A DNA stretch of 64,000 nt, from contig NZ_GG688323.1 of assembly GCF_000156195.1 (NCBI RefSeq), positions 90,856-154,855 on the forward strand. The letters run 5' to 3'. The notes beneath the pieces were generated by a model. The model was not told the origin of the DNA, did not search any database, and was given only the letters and a program-made list of their open reading frames with translations. Of the stretch, positions 27,662-37,414 are shown one piece after another; positions within the stretch are counted from its first letter, which is position 1; every line of letters begins with the position of its first letter. Position numbers and translations under genes: made by a program. Source of the stretch: Bacteroides finegoldii DSM 17565 (lineage in GTDB: Bacteria; Bacteroidota; Bacteroidia; Bacteroidales; Bacteroidaceae).

Positions 27662-28987
27662 TTATTTTTTTGAATCGTCATACGTAAACGGTATGAAATA
27701 AGTAATCAGAAAAGCCGGTATAGTTGCTATCAGAACATAAATAAAGAAGTTCCGGTAGCCCAGCAGGTCACTGAAATACCCGCTAACCATTCCCGGGAGC
27801 ATGACTCCCAGATTCATGATTCCTGATGCAAAAGCATAATGCGACATCTGGTGTTTTCCCGGAGCAATCTGTTGCATCATAAACAACGTCAATCCGACAA
27901 ACCCGAAGCCATAGCCAAAATACTCCATCGTAATGCACGTTCCTATCAGATACACATCGGTAGGCTGCACCACCGCAAGGAAAGTATAAGCCACAAACGG
28001 AAGATTGAAGATGCAGCAGAGAGTGAACAAAGTCTTCTTCAATCCGAACTTAGATACATAAATACCTGCCAACAGTGAACCTAACACGAAAGCGGCAGAA
28101 CCAAAAATTCCGTTCAATGTACCAATCTCCTTCAAAGACAGTCCCAACCCGCCCGCTTCTCTCGACGCACGCAGAAACAGCGGAGCAATCTTCATTATGA
28201 ATCCTTCCGCCAAACGGTAGAGGATGATGAAACAGATATAATAAAGAATATGCTTTTTAGTAAAGAAATTAGCAATCACACCTACCAATTCCCGTCCCAC
28301 TTCCGAAGTCGTTTTTTTCGTTGTTGAGGGAATCTGTGTAGAAGGCAGTACCTTTATATGATAGATACCTATCAATACCATTATCACTGCGATTACTGCG
28401 AAAATAATCATCCATGCAGACGAATACGCACCTTTATTGGCATCGATTGAAGCTCCCTCTATCGCCCCGAAATGTTCCGCCAATGCACCTGCCATAGCGA
28501 CCAGTCCACCGTTAGCTACCAGTTTGGCTACATTATAGAAAGCACCTTGCACACCGATATATTTCGCCTGATCCTCTTTGTTCAGTTCCGCCATATATAC
28601 ACCGTCGCAAGCAATATCATGTGTCGCGCCGCTAAAAGCAATCACCGCCATCGTCGAAATACTGATAGCGAAGAAATAGTCGAAGAATAAAGAAAAAGCC
28701 ACCACTCCAAACAACACTCCGCTCAACAATTCGGTCACCAGTACGAAGAATTTCTTTGTCCGGAACATCTCAAGAAAAGGGCTCCACAAGAATTTCAGCG
28801 TCCAAGGCATCATAATAAGGGAAGTCCAGAATGCGATTTGTGTATCCGACACTCCCAGATCCTTAAACATAAATACGGAAACCAGATTAATGGCAATAAA
28901 GGGAAGTCCCATTGCAAAGTAAGCAGTGGGAACCCAGCAAGCCGGGTTAATAGTCTTTCGTTGAGAAGCAGTTTTATTCTGTTGCAT
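27662..28987 (-). CDS. MFS sugar permease (BT1034-like)
   Basis: A 441-residue inner-membrane protein with about 12 predicted helices and no signal peptide, of the AmpG/SLC33-like MFS type (PTAYFAMGLPFIAINLVSVFMFKDLGVSD). First gene of the three-gene operon with GH130 and GH92. It probably imports the disaccharide that GH130 then phosphorolyses. The upstream region contains TA-rich palindromic DNA but no clear TAnnTTTG box. Confidence 0.85.
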   Translation of the reverse strand: MQQNKTASQRKTINPACWVPTAYFAMGLPFIAINLVSVFMFKDLGVSDTQIAFWTSLIMMPWTLKFLWSPFLEMFRTKKFFVLVTELLSGVLFGVVAFSLFFDYFFAISISTMAVIAFSGATHDIACDGVYMAELNKEDQAKYIGVQGAFYNVAKLVANGGLVAMAGALAEHFGAIEGASIDANKGAYSSAWMIIFAVIAVIMVLIGIYHIKVLPSTQIPSTTKKTTSEVGRELVGVIANFFTKKHILYYICFIILYRLAEGFIMKIAPLFLRASREAGGLGLSLKEIGTLNGIFGSAAFVLGSLLAGIYVSKFGLKKTLFTLCCIFNLPFVAYTFLAVVQPTDVYLIGTCITMEYFGYGFGFVGLTLFMMQQIAPGKHQMSHYAFASGIMNLGVMLPGMVSGYFSDLLGYRNFFIYVLIATIPAFLITYFIPFTYDDSKK

Positions 28988-29273
28988 AAATCATAGTATA
29001 TAGATGAATAAACTCATTTTTCTGACCAATCTATATATAGTACAACTAAAGGGAGGAAACTACTAACGTCTTCCCTTTGTTTTTTTCATTTATTATCATT
29101 TCAACCATGCGCTCACTTAATCTTTTCACGATGTAAGATTACTCCTCCTAAAAAAATCTCGTGTTTTTATTTCTTTTCTCTACTTCTTTTCCTTATTTTT
29201 GTCTTACATTTATTCCTATTCTATTTCGGACCGGACTTTATGAAAAAATTCTATTAACAGATTTACAATAAGC
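28988..29273. other. Divergent intergenic region between the MFS operon and addA
   Basis: 286 bases holding the promoters of two divergent operons. On the plus strand TATTTTTG at 29194-29201 matches the -7 box TAnnTTTG, 72 bases before the addA ATG, but without a good -33 TTTG. No convincing -7 box, repeat or small ORF was seen for the minus-strand direction. Confidence 0.4.
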
Positions 29274-32200
29274 ATGAGTGAACTTTTAGTATATAAGGCT
29301 TCCGCCGGTTCGGGTAAAACGTTTACCCTTGCAGTGGAATACATTAAATTATTAATCCTCAATCCGCGTGCCTACCGTCAGATTCTGGCCGTTACCTTTA
29401 CCAATAAGGCAACGGCTGAAATGAAAGAGCGTATTCTCAGCCAGCTATATGGCATTCAGATAGGTGACAGAGATTCCCAAGCCTATCTCGACCGGATAAA
29501 AAAAGAAACCGGAAGGGCGGAGCAGGAAATACGGGAAGCGGCGGGAGTCGCTCTCGGCTATATGTTGCACGATTACAGCCGTTTCCGGGTGGAAACCATC
29601 GACTCGTTCTTCCAATCCGTCATGCGTAACCTGGCGCGGGAACTGGAACTCAGCCCGAATCTGAATATCGAGCTGAACAATACCGAAGTACTCAGCGATG
29701 CGGTAGACAGCATGATTGAGAAACTCGGTCCCACCTCTCCTGTCCTCGCGTGGCTGCTGGACTATATCAACGAACGGATTGCCGATGACAAGCGTTGGAA
29801 TGTATCGGATGAGGTGAAAAGTTTCGGTCGCAATATCTTTGACGAGGGCTATATTGAAAAAGGAGAAGGACTTCGGAAGCGGTTGCGCAATCCGGACACC
29901 ATCAAGGAATACCGTAAGCAACTGAAAGAGCTGGAAGCCGAAGTGCTGGAAGAAATGAAAGGTTTCTATGATCATTTTGAGGAGGAATTGGAAGGCCATG
30001 CGCTAACCGCCGACGATCTGAAAAACGGTTCACGCGGAATCGGCAGTTATTTCCGTAAACTGAATAATGGTATCTTAGGAAACGATATCCGCAATGCGAC
30101 TGTGGAGAAGTGTCTGGAAGATGCAAAGAACTGGGCGGCAAAAAGTTCTTCCCGCTACGCGGACATCATCGCTTTGGCAGATTCCAGTCTGATACATATC
30201 CTGGAGGATGCGGAAAAGCTCCGTTCAAAAAATAACCTGTTGCTGAACAGTTGCCGACTGTCTCTGCAACATCTCAATAAAGTGCAGCTTCTTGCCAATA
30301 TCGACGAGGAAGTGCGCCAACTGAACCACGATAACAACCGTTTCTTATTGTCGGACACCAATGCCCTGCTTCATCAATTGGTGAAAGACGGTGATTCCTC
30401 TTTTGTATTCGAAAAGATAGGAACCAATATCCGCAACGTGATGATAGACGAGTTTCAGGATACCAGCCGAATGCAATGGGGGAATTTCAAACTGCTTTTG
30501 CTCGAAGGGCTTTCGCAAGGAGCGGACAGCTTGATTGTGGGAGATGTCAAACAGTCCATTTACCGTTGGCGGAATGGTGACTGGGGGATTCTGAATAGCC
30601 TGAACGACCGCATTGAGCATTTCCCCATCCATGTAAGGACATTGGCTACCAACCGGCGGAGCGAAACCAATATCATCCGTTTCAACAACCGTATTTTTAC
30701 TGCCGCCGCCGATTATCTGAACGGGATATACCGCAGTCAGTTGGGCGAAGACTGCAAGGATTTGCAGAAAGCCTACGCTGATGTCGTGCAGGAATCTTCC
30801 AAGAAAACGGAAAAGGGTTACGTGAAGGTTTCGTTCCTCGAACCCGATGAGGAACATGACTATACCGAACAGACATTGATCAGCTTAGGTGAAGAGGTGA
30901 ACCGTCTTCTCTCCTCCGGCGTACGGCTGAATGATATAGCGATTCTCGTGCGGAAGAATAAGAACATTCCCCGCATTGCCGATTACTTTGACAAGGAGCT
31001 GCATTATAAGATCGTGTCGGACGAAGCTTTCCGCCTTGACGCCTCGCTCGCTATCTGCATGATGTTGGACGCCTTGCGTTATCTCTCCGACGGGAACAAC
31101 AAGATAGCGCGTGCCCAACTTGCTGTGGCTTATCAGAACGAAGTGCTGCGGAAAGGGCTGGACTGGAACACGCTCCTACTCCTTCCCGTAGAGAATTATC
31201 TTCCTGCCGCATTCCTTGAGAAGCTGGAAGAACTGCGGTTAATGCCTCTCTACGAACTTTTGGAGGAACTTTTCAGTATCTTCGAGATGAACCGCATCAG
31301 CGATCAGGACGCTTACCTGTTCGCCTTTTTCGATGCGGTGACGGATTATCTGCAAAGCAACTCTTCCGAGCTCGACGGATTCATCCGCTATTGGGACGAA
31401 ACGTTGTGCGGCAAGACGATTCCAAGCGGTGAGGTGGAGGGTATCCGCATCTTCTCCATACACAAATCCAAAGGATTGGAGTTCCATACGGTACTTCTTC
31501 CTTTCTGCGACTGGAAGTTGGAGAACGAGACGAATGGTCAGCTTGTGTGGTGTACCCCGCAGGTGGCCCCGTTCGATGGGCTGGATATCCTTCCCATTAA
31601 TTATTCCACACAAATGGCGGAATCTATCTACGGAGATGATTACTTGAACGAACGCCTGCAACTTTGGGTGGATAACCTGAATCTGCTCTATGTTGCCTTC
31701 ACCCGTGCAGGAAAGAATCTCATCATCTGGAGCAAGAAAGGCCAAAAGGGTACAATGTCGGAAGTATTGGCGAATGTTCTTCCGGTAGTGGCGCTGAAAG
31801 AGGATATAGAATGGGACGAAGAGTGTTACGAGCAGGGTGAACTTTGTTCTTCGGAAGAAGAAAAGGCCAAGACTTCGACCAACAAACTTACTCAAAAACC
31901 GGAGAAACGTCCTATCCGTATGGAATCCATGCGGCACGACATCGAGTTCCGCCAATCCAACCGTTCTGCGGACTTTATTCAGGGCATTGAGGAGGAAGAT
32001 TCCGACGATCGTTTTATCAATCGCGGCCGTTTGTTGCATACCTTATTTTCCGCCATTGAGACGGAAGAAGACATCGATTCCGCTATCGACCGCCTTGTCT
32101 TTGAAGGGGTTATCCGGGATGATGAAAAAGAGGGAATGGTGCGCGAAGTGGTGCAAAAGGCTTTCTCTTCCCCCGAAATACAGGATTGGTACTCAGGAGA

Positions 32201-32444
32201 ATGGACGTTATTCAGCGAATGTGCCATCATCTACAAGGAGAAAGGTGTGCTGCAAACCCGCCGTCCGGACCGTGTGATGATGAAAGAGAATCAGGTGGTT
32301 GTAGTAGACTTTAAGTTTGGCAAGGAGAATCCTAAATATAACAAGCAGGTGAAGGGATATATGCAGTTACTTTCTAAGATGGGGTACGAGAATATTACCG
32401 GTTATCTGTGGTATGTGGATGAGGAGAGAATAGAAAAAGTATAA
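29274..32444 (+). CDS. addA: AddA-type UvrD-like helicase/exonuclease subunit
   Basis: A 1056-residue superfamily-1 helicase-nuclease. Helicase motifs in order: Walker A ASAGSGKT (about 9-16), Ia TFTNKATAEMKERI, II MIDEFQDTSRMQW (about 390), III VGDVKQSIYRWRNGD, IV TNRRSETNI, V FSIHKSKGLEFHTVLLPF and VI NLLYVAFTRAGKNL. The C-terminal PD-(D/E)XK nuclease has RPDRVM...VVDFKFG...NKQVKGYMQLL. With the protein encoded at 33302 it should form the two-subunit AddAB enzyme that resects double-strand breaks for RecA and degrades linear foreign DNA. It is the first gene of a plus-strand operon and is followed after 22 bases by a KilA-N gene. Confidence 0.88.
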   Translation: MSELLVYKASAGSGKTFTLAVEYIKLLILNPRAYRQILAVTFTNKATAEMKERILSQLYGIQIGDRDSQAYLDRIKKETGRAEQEIREAAGVALGYMLHDYSRFRVETIDSFFQSVMRNLARELELSPNLNIELNNTEVLSDAVDSMIEKLGPTSPVLAWLLDYINERIADDKRWNVSDEVKSFGRNIFDEGYIEKGEGLRKRLRNPDTIKEYRKQLKELEAEVLEEMKGFYDHFEEELEGHALTADDLKNGSRGIGSYFRKLNNGILGNDIRNATVEKCLEDAKNWAAKSSSRYADIIALADSSLIHILEDAEKLRSKNNLLLNSCRLSLQHLNKVQLLANIDEEVRQLNHDNNRFLLSDTNALLHQLVKDGDSSFVFEKIGTNIRNVMIDEFQDTSRMQWGNFKLLLLEGLSQGADSLIVGDVKQSIYRWRNGDWGILNSLNDRIEHFPIHVRTLATNRRSETNIIRFNNRIFTAAADYLNGIYRSQLGEDCKDLQKAYADVVQESSKKTEKGYVKVSFLEPDEEHDYTEQTLISLGEEVNRLLSSGVRLNDIAILVRKNKNIPRIADYFDKELHYKIVSDEAFRLDASLAICMMLDALRYLSDGNNKIARAQLAVAYQNEVLRKGLDWNTLLLLPVENYLPAAFLEKLEELRLMPLYELLEELFSIFEMNRISDQDAYLFAFFDAVTDYLQSNSSELDGFIRYWDETLCGKTIPSGEVEGIRIFSIHKSKGLEFHTVLLPFCDWKLENETNGQLVWCTPQVAPFDGLDILPINYSTQMAESIYGDDYLNERLQLWVDNLNLLYVAFTRAGKNLIIWSKKGQKGTMSEVLANVLPVVALKEDIEWDEECYEQGELCSSEEEKAKTSTNKLTQKPEKRPIRMESMRHDIEFRQSNRSADFIQGIEEEDSDDRFINRGRLLHTLFSAIETEEDIDSAIDRLVFEGVIRDDEKEGMVREVVQKAFSSPEIQDWYSGEWTLFSECAIIYKEKGVLQTRRPDRVMMKENQVVVVDFKFGKENPKYNKQVKGYMQLLSKMGYENITGYLWYVDEERIEKV

Positions 32445-32466
32445 ATACTGAGGAAAATTAAAATAT

Positions 32467-33270
32467 ATGGCTAAAATTAAAGTCCAAAATACAGAAGTAA
32501 CCATCATCACATACGATGAGAAAGACTATATCTCCCTGACCGACATGGTACGTAATATAGAAAACGGGTTGGCTCTTATTGAAAAATGGTTACGCAATAA
32601 GAACACAATAGAGTTTCTTGGAATATGGGAAGAAATGTATAATCCTGAATTTAATTCCCCCGAATTCGAGGGAATTAAAAATGAAGCAGGGTTAAACCGT
32701 TTTATCCTTTCCGTAAAACAATGGGTAGAAAAGACTAAATCGAAAGGTATTATCGCCAAAGCAGGTCGTTACGGTGGAACCTATGCACACAAAGATATAG
32801 CTTTTGAATTCGCATCTTGGGTATCGCCGCAATTCAAACTCTATCTGTTAAAAGAGTTCCAACGATTGAAAGAACAGGAACAAGCCCAACTTGGATGGAC
32901 AGCAAAACGAGAACTTTCTAAGATTAATTACCACATTCACACCGATGCTATTAAGCAAAACCTCATCCCTGCCGAAGTAACAGCCAAACAGGCGAGTATC
33001 ATTTACTCTGATGAAGCTGATATGTTGAATGTAGCTATGTTTGGTATAACTGCCAAGATGTGGCGTGAACGATATCCTCAGCTCAAAGGAAATATACGTG
33101 ATTATGCCTCTATTAATGAGCTGATTTGTCTTTCCAATATGGAAAATCTTAATGCCGTATTCATTGAACAAGGTATACCACAAGGTGAACGACTTATAAA
33201 ACTCAACCAAGTGGCAATTCAACAAATGCGGGTATTAGAAGAGAATGGAAACAGAAAACTATTAAAATAA
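32467..33270 (+). CDS. KilA-N domain DNA-binding protein inserted between addA and addB
   Basis: A 267-residue protein with an N-terminal KilA-N domain (about 10-120), recognised by YISLTDMVR, WLRNKNTIEFLGIWEE and the hallmark YGGTYAHKDIAFEFASWVSP, then a predicted coiled stretch (LKEFQRLKEQEQAQL) and a C-terminal region (about 140-265) without a motif I can name. KilA-N domains are typical of phage and large-virus DNA-binding or antirepressor proteins. The gene is 22 bases from addA and 31 from addB with no terminator on either side, so all three are probably one transcript. Its base composition looks more AT-rich than the flanking genes, suggesting later acquisition. A role in modulating or guarding AddAB is speculation. 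Confidence 0.88.
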   Translation: MAKIKVQNTEVTIITYDEKDYISLTDMVRNIENGLALIEKWLRNKNTIEFLGIWEEMYNPEFNSPEFEGIKNEAGLNRFILSVKQWVEKTKSKGIIAKAGRYGGTYAHKDIAFEFASWVSPQFKLYLLKEFQRLKEQEQAQLGWTAKRELSKINYHIHTDAIKQNLIPAEVTAKQASIIYSDEADMLNVAMFGITAKMWRERYPQLKGNIRDYASINELICLSNMENLNAVFIEQGIPQGERLIKLNQVAIQQMRVLEENGNRKLLK

Positions 33271-33301
33271 TCAATATACATCCCACAATTATATATCCGA
33301 T

Positions 33302-36175
33302 ATGCAACCATTTCTCCAACTAGTCGCCCATGACTTATATACGAAAATAGGAAACGACCTGTCGCGCACCGTGCTCGTTTTCCCCAACAAACGCGCTAAC
33401 CTGTTTTTTAACGAATACCTGGCAGAAGAATCCGACCAACCTATCTGGTCGCCTGCCGCCATGAGTATCAGTGACCTGTTGCAGAAACTATCCGTACAAA
33501 AGGCAGGGGATCCGATCCGTTTGGTCTGTGAGCTTTATAAAGTATTCAAAGAAGAAACCGAAAGTCGGGAGACGCTGGACGATTTCTACTTCTGGGGTGA
33601 ACTGCTGATTAGCGATTTCGACGACGTAGACAAAAATATGGTGGATGCAGACAAACTGTTCAGCAATCTGCAAGACCTGAAGAACCTGATGGACGACTAC
33701 GAATTCCTCGATGAAGAACAGGAAGAAGCCATCCGGCAATTCTTTCAGAACTTCTCCATCGAACGGCGTACCGAACTCAAGGAAAAATTCATATCCCTCT
33801 GGGACAAACTGGGTATTATCTATCATCGTTATCGGGAGAAGCTTGCCGAACTTGGCATTGCCTACGAAGGTATGCTCTACCGGAACGTTATCGAACAACT
33901 CGATACCGACCGGCTCAAATACGATAAATACGTATTCGTCGGTTTCAACGTACTGAACAAAGTAGAGAAAGAATTCTTCCAAAAGCTGCAAAAAGCCGGG
34001 AAAGCCATGTTTTATTGGGATTACGACCTCTTCTATACCCAACGAATCTCCAAGCACGAAGCCGGAGAATTTATCAAACGCAACCTCATCGACTTCCCCA
34101 ACGAACTGCCGGAAAGTTATTTCGACATCTTCCGGAAGCCGAAAAAGATACGTTATATCTCTGCTTCCACCGAAAATGCACAAGCCCGCTTCCTGCCCGA
34201 ATGGGTAAAAGCAACCCAGACTCACACAACGCAGATAGTCAGCGAAAAGGAAAATGCCATCGTGCTCTGCAACGAAGCCCTGCTCCTCCCCGTGCTTCAC
34301 TCCATCCCACAGGATGTGCAAAACGTAAATATCACTATGGGATTTCCATTGGCGCAAACTCCGGTGTACAGCTTCATCAACGCAGCTATGGAATTACAGA
34401 CCAACGGCTATCGACCGGATACCGGACGTTTCACCTACGAAGCCGTATCAAAAATATTAAAACACCCCTACACCCGGCAACTATCGGATCATGCCACCCG
34501 TCTGGAACGCGAGCTGACAAAGACCAACCGTTTCTATCCGCTCCCGTCGGAACTGAAAAAAGATGATTTTCTGACTATCCTTTTCACTCCGCAAAGCAAT
34601 ATCAGGGAGTTATGCGACTACCTGCTCCGATTAATCAAAAGCATATCCATCCTCTATCGCAAAGAAGGGGAATATGACGATATTTTCAACCAGCTATATC
34701 GGGAATCCATCTTCCAGAGTCACCTGAAAATAAACAGATTATACAGCCTGATAGAAAGCGGAGAATTAAGCGTGCGTACCGATACCCTGAAACGTCTTAT
34801 TACTAAAGTGCTGACCGCTTCCAATATCCCCTTCCACGGAGAACCGGCTATCGGACTGCAAATCATGGGAGTGCTGGAGACACGTAACCTCGATTTCCGC
34901 AATCTTATCATGTTGTCGCTCAACGAGGGGCAACTTCCGAAAGCCGGTGGAGAGTCCTCCTTCATCCCCTACAACCTCCGCAAAGCCTTCGGTATGACGA
35001 CCATCGAACATAAAAACGCAGTATACGCTTACTACTTCTACCGTCTGATTCAACGGGCAGAGAATATCACGCTGCTCTACAACACCTCTTCGGACGGACT
35101 GAATCGTGGCGAAGAGTCCCGTTTCATGCTGCAACTGCTGGTGGAAGGTCCGCACGAGATCACCCGCGAGTATCTGGAAGCCGGACAATCTCCGCAAAAC
35201 ACGCTGGAGATACAAATAGAAAAAACTCCGGAAATACTGAGACGGCTTTATCGTGCCTACGATACTGCCCAGCCCGAATCCGTCATCCTTTCTCCTTCTG
35301 CTCTCAACACTTATCTTGATTGTCGGCTGAGGTTCTATTACCGATACGTTGCCGGACTGAAAACGCCGGATGAAGTAAGTGCGGAAATCGATTCCGCCCT
35401 GTTCGGAACGATCTTCCACCTCTCCGCCCAACTGGCTTACACTGACCTGACAGCCAACGGAAAAATGATTCAGAGAGAGGACTTGGAACGTCTGCTGCGT
35501 GACGAAATAAAGCTGCAAGGTTATGTAGACCAAGCCTTCAAGCAGGAACTGTTCAAAGTCGCACCGGAAGAGAAGCCCGAATACAACGGTGTGCAGCTCA
35601 TCAATTCCAAAGTAATCGTTTCTTACTTGAAACAGTTGCTTCGTAACGACCTCCAATACACTCCTTTCGAGATGGTCGCTATGGAGAAAAAGGTATCGGA
35701 GAAGATAACCATACAGACTGCCTTAGGCCCTTTAACGCTCCGTCTCGGTGGAACAATCGACCGCATGGACGCCAAAGAAGGTACATTACGTATCGTAGAC
35801 TATAAAACAGGAGGAAGCCCGAAGATTCCTGCCAATATCGAGCAACTGTTCACTCCTTCGGAAACGCGTCCCAATTATATCTTCCAGACGTTCCTGTATG
35901 CCGCCATCATGAGCCGGAAACAGCCTTTAATGGTAGCTCCCGCCTTGCTTTATATTCATCGTGCCGCCTCAGAGAGCTATTCGCCTGTCATTGAAATGGG
36001 AGAACCCCGCAAACCGAAGATACCGGTGAACAACTTCGCTTTCTTTGAAGACGAGTTCCGTGAACGTCTGCAAGCTTTATTAGAAGAAATATTTGACGAG
36101 AAAGAACTTTTCACGCAGACAGAGGACATAAAGAAATGTGCGTATTGCGACTTCAAGGCAATCTGTAAGCGATAG
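33302..36175 (+). CDS. addB: AddB-type PD-(D/E)XK nuclease subunit
   Basis: A 957-residue partner of AddA. The N-terminal part is a degenerate helicase-like fold (VFPNKRANLFFNEYLAE). The C-terminal nuclease has GGTIDRMDAKEGT...IVDYKTGG (Asp and D-x-K residues). Its four iron-sulphur cysteines are split, as in AddB: one in LDCRLRFYYRY (about residue 670) and three in CAYCDFKAIC at the extreme C-terminus. The fold and the gene pairing support an AddAB-like resection complex. Ends before a bidirectional terminator. Confidence 0.87.
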   Translation: MQPFLQLVAHDLYTKIGNDLSRTVLVFPNKRANLFFNEYLAEESDQPIWSPAAMSISDLLQKLSVQKAGDPIRLVCELYKVFKEETESRETLDDFYFWGELLISDFDDVDKNMVDADKLFSNLQDLKNLMDDYEFLDEEQEEAIRQFFQNFSIERRTELKEKFISLWDKLGIIYHRYREKLAELGIAYEGMLYRNVIEQLDTDRLKYDKYVFVGFNVLNKVEKEFFQKLQKAGKAMFYWDYDLFYTQRISKHEAGEFIKRNLIDFPNELPESYFDIFRKPKKIRYISASTENAQARFLPEWVKATQTHTTQIVSEKENAIVLCNEALLLPVLHSIPQDVQNVNITMGFPLAQTPVYSFINAAMELQTNGYRPDTGRFTYEAVSKILKHPYTRQLSDHATRLERELTKTNRFYPLPSELKKDDFLTILFTPQSNIRELCDYLLRLIKSISILYRKEGEYDDIFNQLYRESIFQSHLKINRLYSLIESGELSVRTDTLKRLITKVLTASNIPFHGEPAIGLQIMGVLETRNLDFRNLIMLSLNEGQLPKAGGESSFIPYNLRKAFGMTTIEHKNAVYAYYFYRLIQRAENITLLYNTSSDGLNRGEESRFMLQLLVEGPHEITREYLEAGQSPQNTLEIQIEKTPEILRRLYRAYDTAQPESVILSPSALNTYLDCRLRFYYRYVAGLKTPDEVSAEIDSALFGTIFHLSAQLAYTDLTANGKMIQREDLERLLRDEIKLQGYVDQAFKQELFKVAPEEKPEYNGVQLINSKVIVSYLKQLLRNDLQYTPFEMVAMEKKVSEKITIQTALGPLTLRLGGTIDRMDAKEGTLRIVDYKTGGSPKIPANIEQLFTPSETRPNYIFQTFLYAAIMSRKQPLMVAPALLYIHRAASESYSPVIEMGEPRKPKIPVNNFAFFEDEFRERLQALLEEIFDEKELFTQTEDIKKCAYCDFKAICKR

Positions 36176-36197
36176 ACGAAAGTAGAATATACCAATA

Positions 36198-36245
36198 AAA
36201 CAGGGCATGATTTACATATCTATGCAAATTATGCCCTGTTTATTA
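36198..36245. terminator. Bidirectional terminator between addB and the histidine-kinase gene
   Basis: Perfect 11-bp stem AAACAGGGCAT (36198-36208) with ATGCCCTGTTT (36231-36241), with T-rich tracts on both outer sides. It serves two convergent operons. Confidence 0.75.
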
Positions 36246-36270
36246 TTTTTAGTCTGTATAATTATAACAC

Positions 36271-37404
36271 TTACTTCTCCAGCAGCGGCACCGAGAAACT
36301 GAATGTAGATCCCTCTCCCTTCTTCGAAGTAAACCAGAGTTTGCCTCCATTCTTGACGATGAAATCCTGGCACAGCAGCAATCCCAGTCCCGAACCTTCC
36401 TCGTTGTTAGTGCCGAAGGTACTGAAATGCGTATCCGTATGCAGCAGTTTCTTTTGGTTCTCCTCATCGATGCCGCAGCCACTATCCTTCACGCTGACGA
36501 TAGCCATACCGTCCTCCTCAGTCAGTGACACCAGCACTTCCGAGCCCTCATTGCTAAACTTGATTGCATTACTTATCAGGTTACGGATCACCGTCTTAAG
36601 CATATCTATATCCGCACGGACAACCACGGGCACCACAGGCATATCCTGCACAATTTTAATGTTCTTCAGACCGGCCACCATCGTAAAGATCTCACTTACA
36701 CCCTCTACGACTTCCACCATATTGAGCTCCTGATAAACCACCTTCAACTTACCGATCTGGCTTTTCGTCCATTTCAGCAAATTATCGAGCAGTGAGAACA
36801 CATCCTCAGTGGTCTGGTTCGCCATTGTCAGCAACTCATACATCTCCTCACCGATTGTCTCGCTGGGCAGATTCAGAATCAGCATATTCAACACCATCTT
36901 GATAGAACCCATCGGCGAACGCAAGTCGTGCGCAATCACAGAATACAGTTTGTCACGCCCCATGATCGTCTTACGCAACTCCTCCGTCTGCGCCACAATG
37001 ATCCGTTTGGCGGCAACCAGCGAAATCTGGTGCGTCACACGGATGATCAGTTCCTCCTTATTGAACGGCTTGGAAATAAAGTCATTACCTCCCACCTGGA
37101 ATCCCTTCACTATATCCGCCGTGCTATTCAGCGCAGTCAGGAAAATGATAGGAATATCAGACATTTCGGGATCAGCTTTCATCTGCTTCGCCACGTCAAA
37201 TCCACTGATGTCCGGCATCATGACATCCAACAGCACAAGATCCGGTTTTTCTTTCTTCACCTGCGCCAAAGCCTCCGTACCGTTGCTGGCGGTTACAATC
37301 TGAAATTTCTCATTATTCAATAGCACCTTCAATAATAGTACATTTGAAATGACATCGTCCACAATGAGGACTTTATATTCGGAAGGATTAATTTTTACAT
37401 TCAT
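36271..37404 (-). CDS. Response-regulator / histidine-kinase hybrid (REC-HisKA-HATPase_c)
   Basis: A 377-residue cytoplasmic protein counted from the ATG at 37404. It has an N-terminal receiver (about 10-125) with phospho-acceptor Asp in LVLLDVMMPD, then a HisKA dimerisation helix with IAHDLRSPMGSIK, and a HATPase_c domain with N-box NLISNAIKFS, G1 VKDSGCGID and G2 GSGLGLLLC. No membrane or sensor segment is present, so its input probably comes through the receiver. The start at 37404 falls 11 bases after the upstream stop; the longer frame would overlap that gene. It is co-transcribed with the UDP-xylose synthase gene. Partners and targets are not visible here. Confidence 0.87.
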   Translation of the reverse strand: MNVKINPSEYKVLIVDDVISNVLLLKVLLNNEKFQIVTASNGTEALAQVKKEKPDLVLLDVMMPDISGFDVAKQMKADPEMSDIPIIFLTALNSTADIVKGFQVGGNDFISKPFNKEELIIRVTHQISLVAAKRIIVAQTEELRKTIMGRDKLYSVIAHDLRSPMGSIKMVLNMLILNLPSETIGEEMYELLTMANQTTEDVFSLLDNLLKWTKSQIGKLKVVYQELNMVEVVEGVSEIFTMVAGLKNIKIVQDMPVVPVVVRADIDMLKTVIRNLISNAIKFSNEGSEVLVSLTEEDGMAIVSVKDSGCGIDEENQKKLLHTDTHFSTFGTNNEEGSGLGLLLCQDFIVKNGGKLWFTSKKGEGSTFSFSVPLLEK

Positions 37405-37414
37405 AATTATCACC

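Noticed and set aside
33488..34357. 289-codon minus-strand ORF opposite addB
   Set aside because: Shadow of the addB coding frame, with repetitive Phe/Val/Glu composition and no domain.
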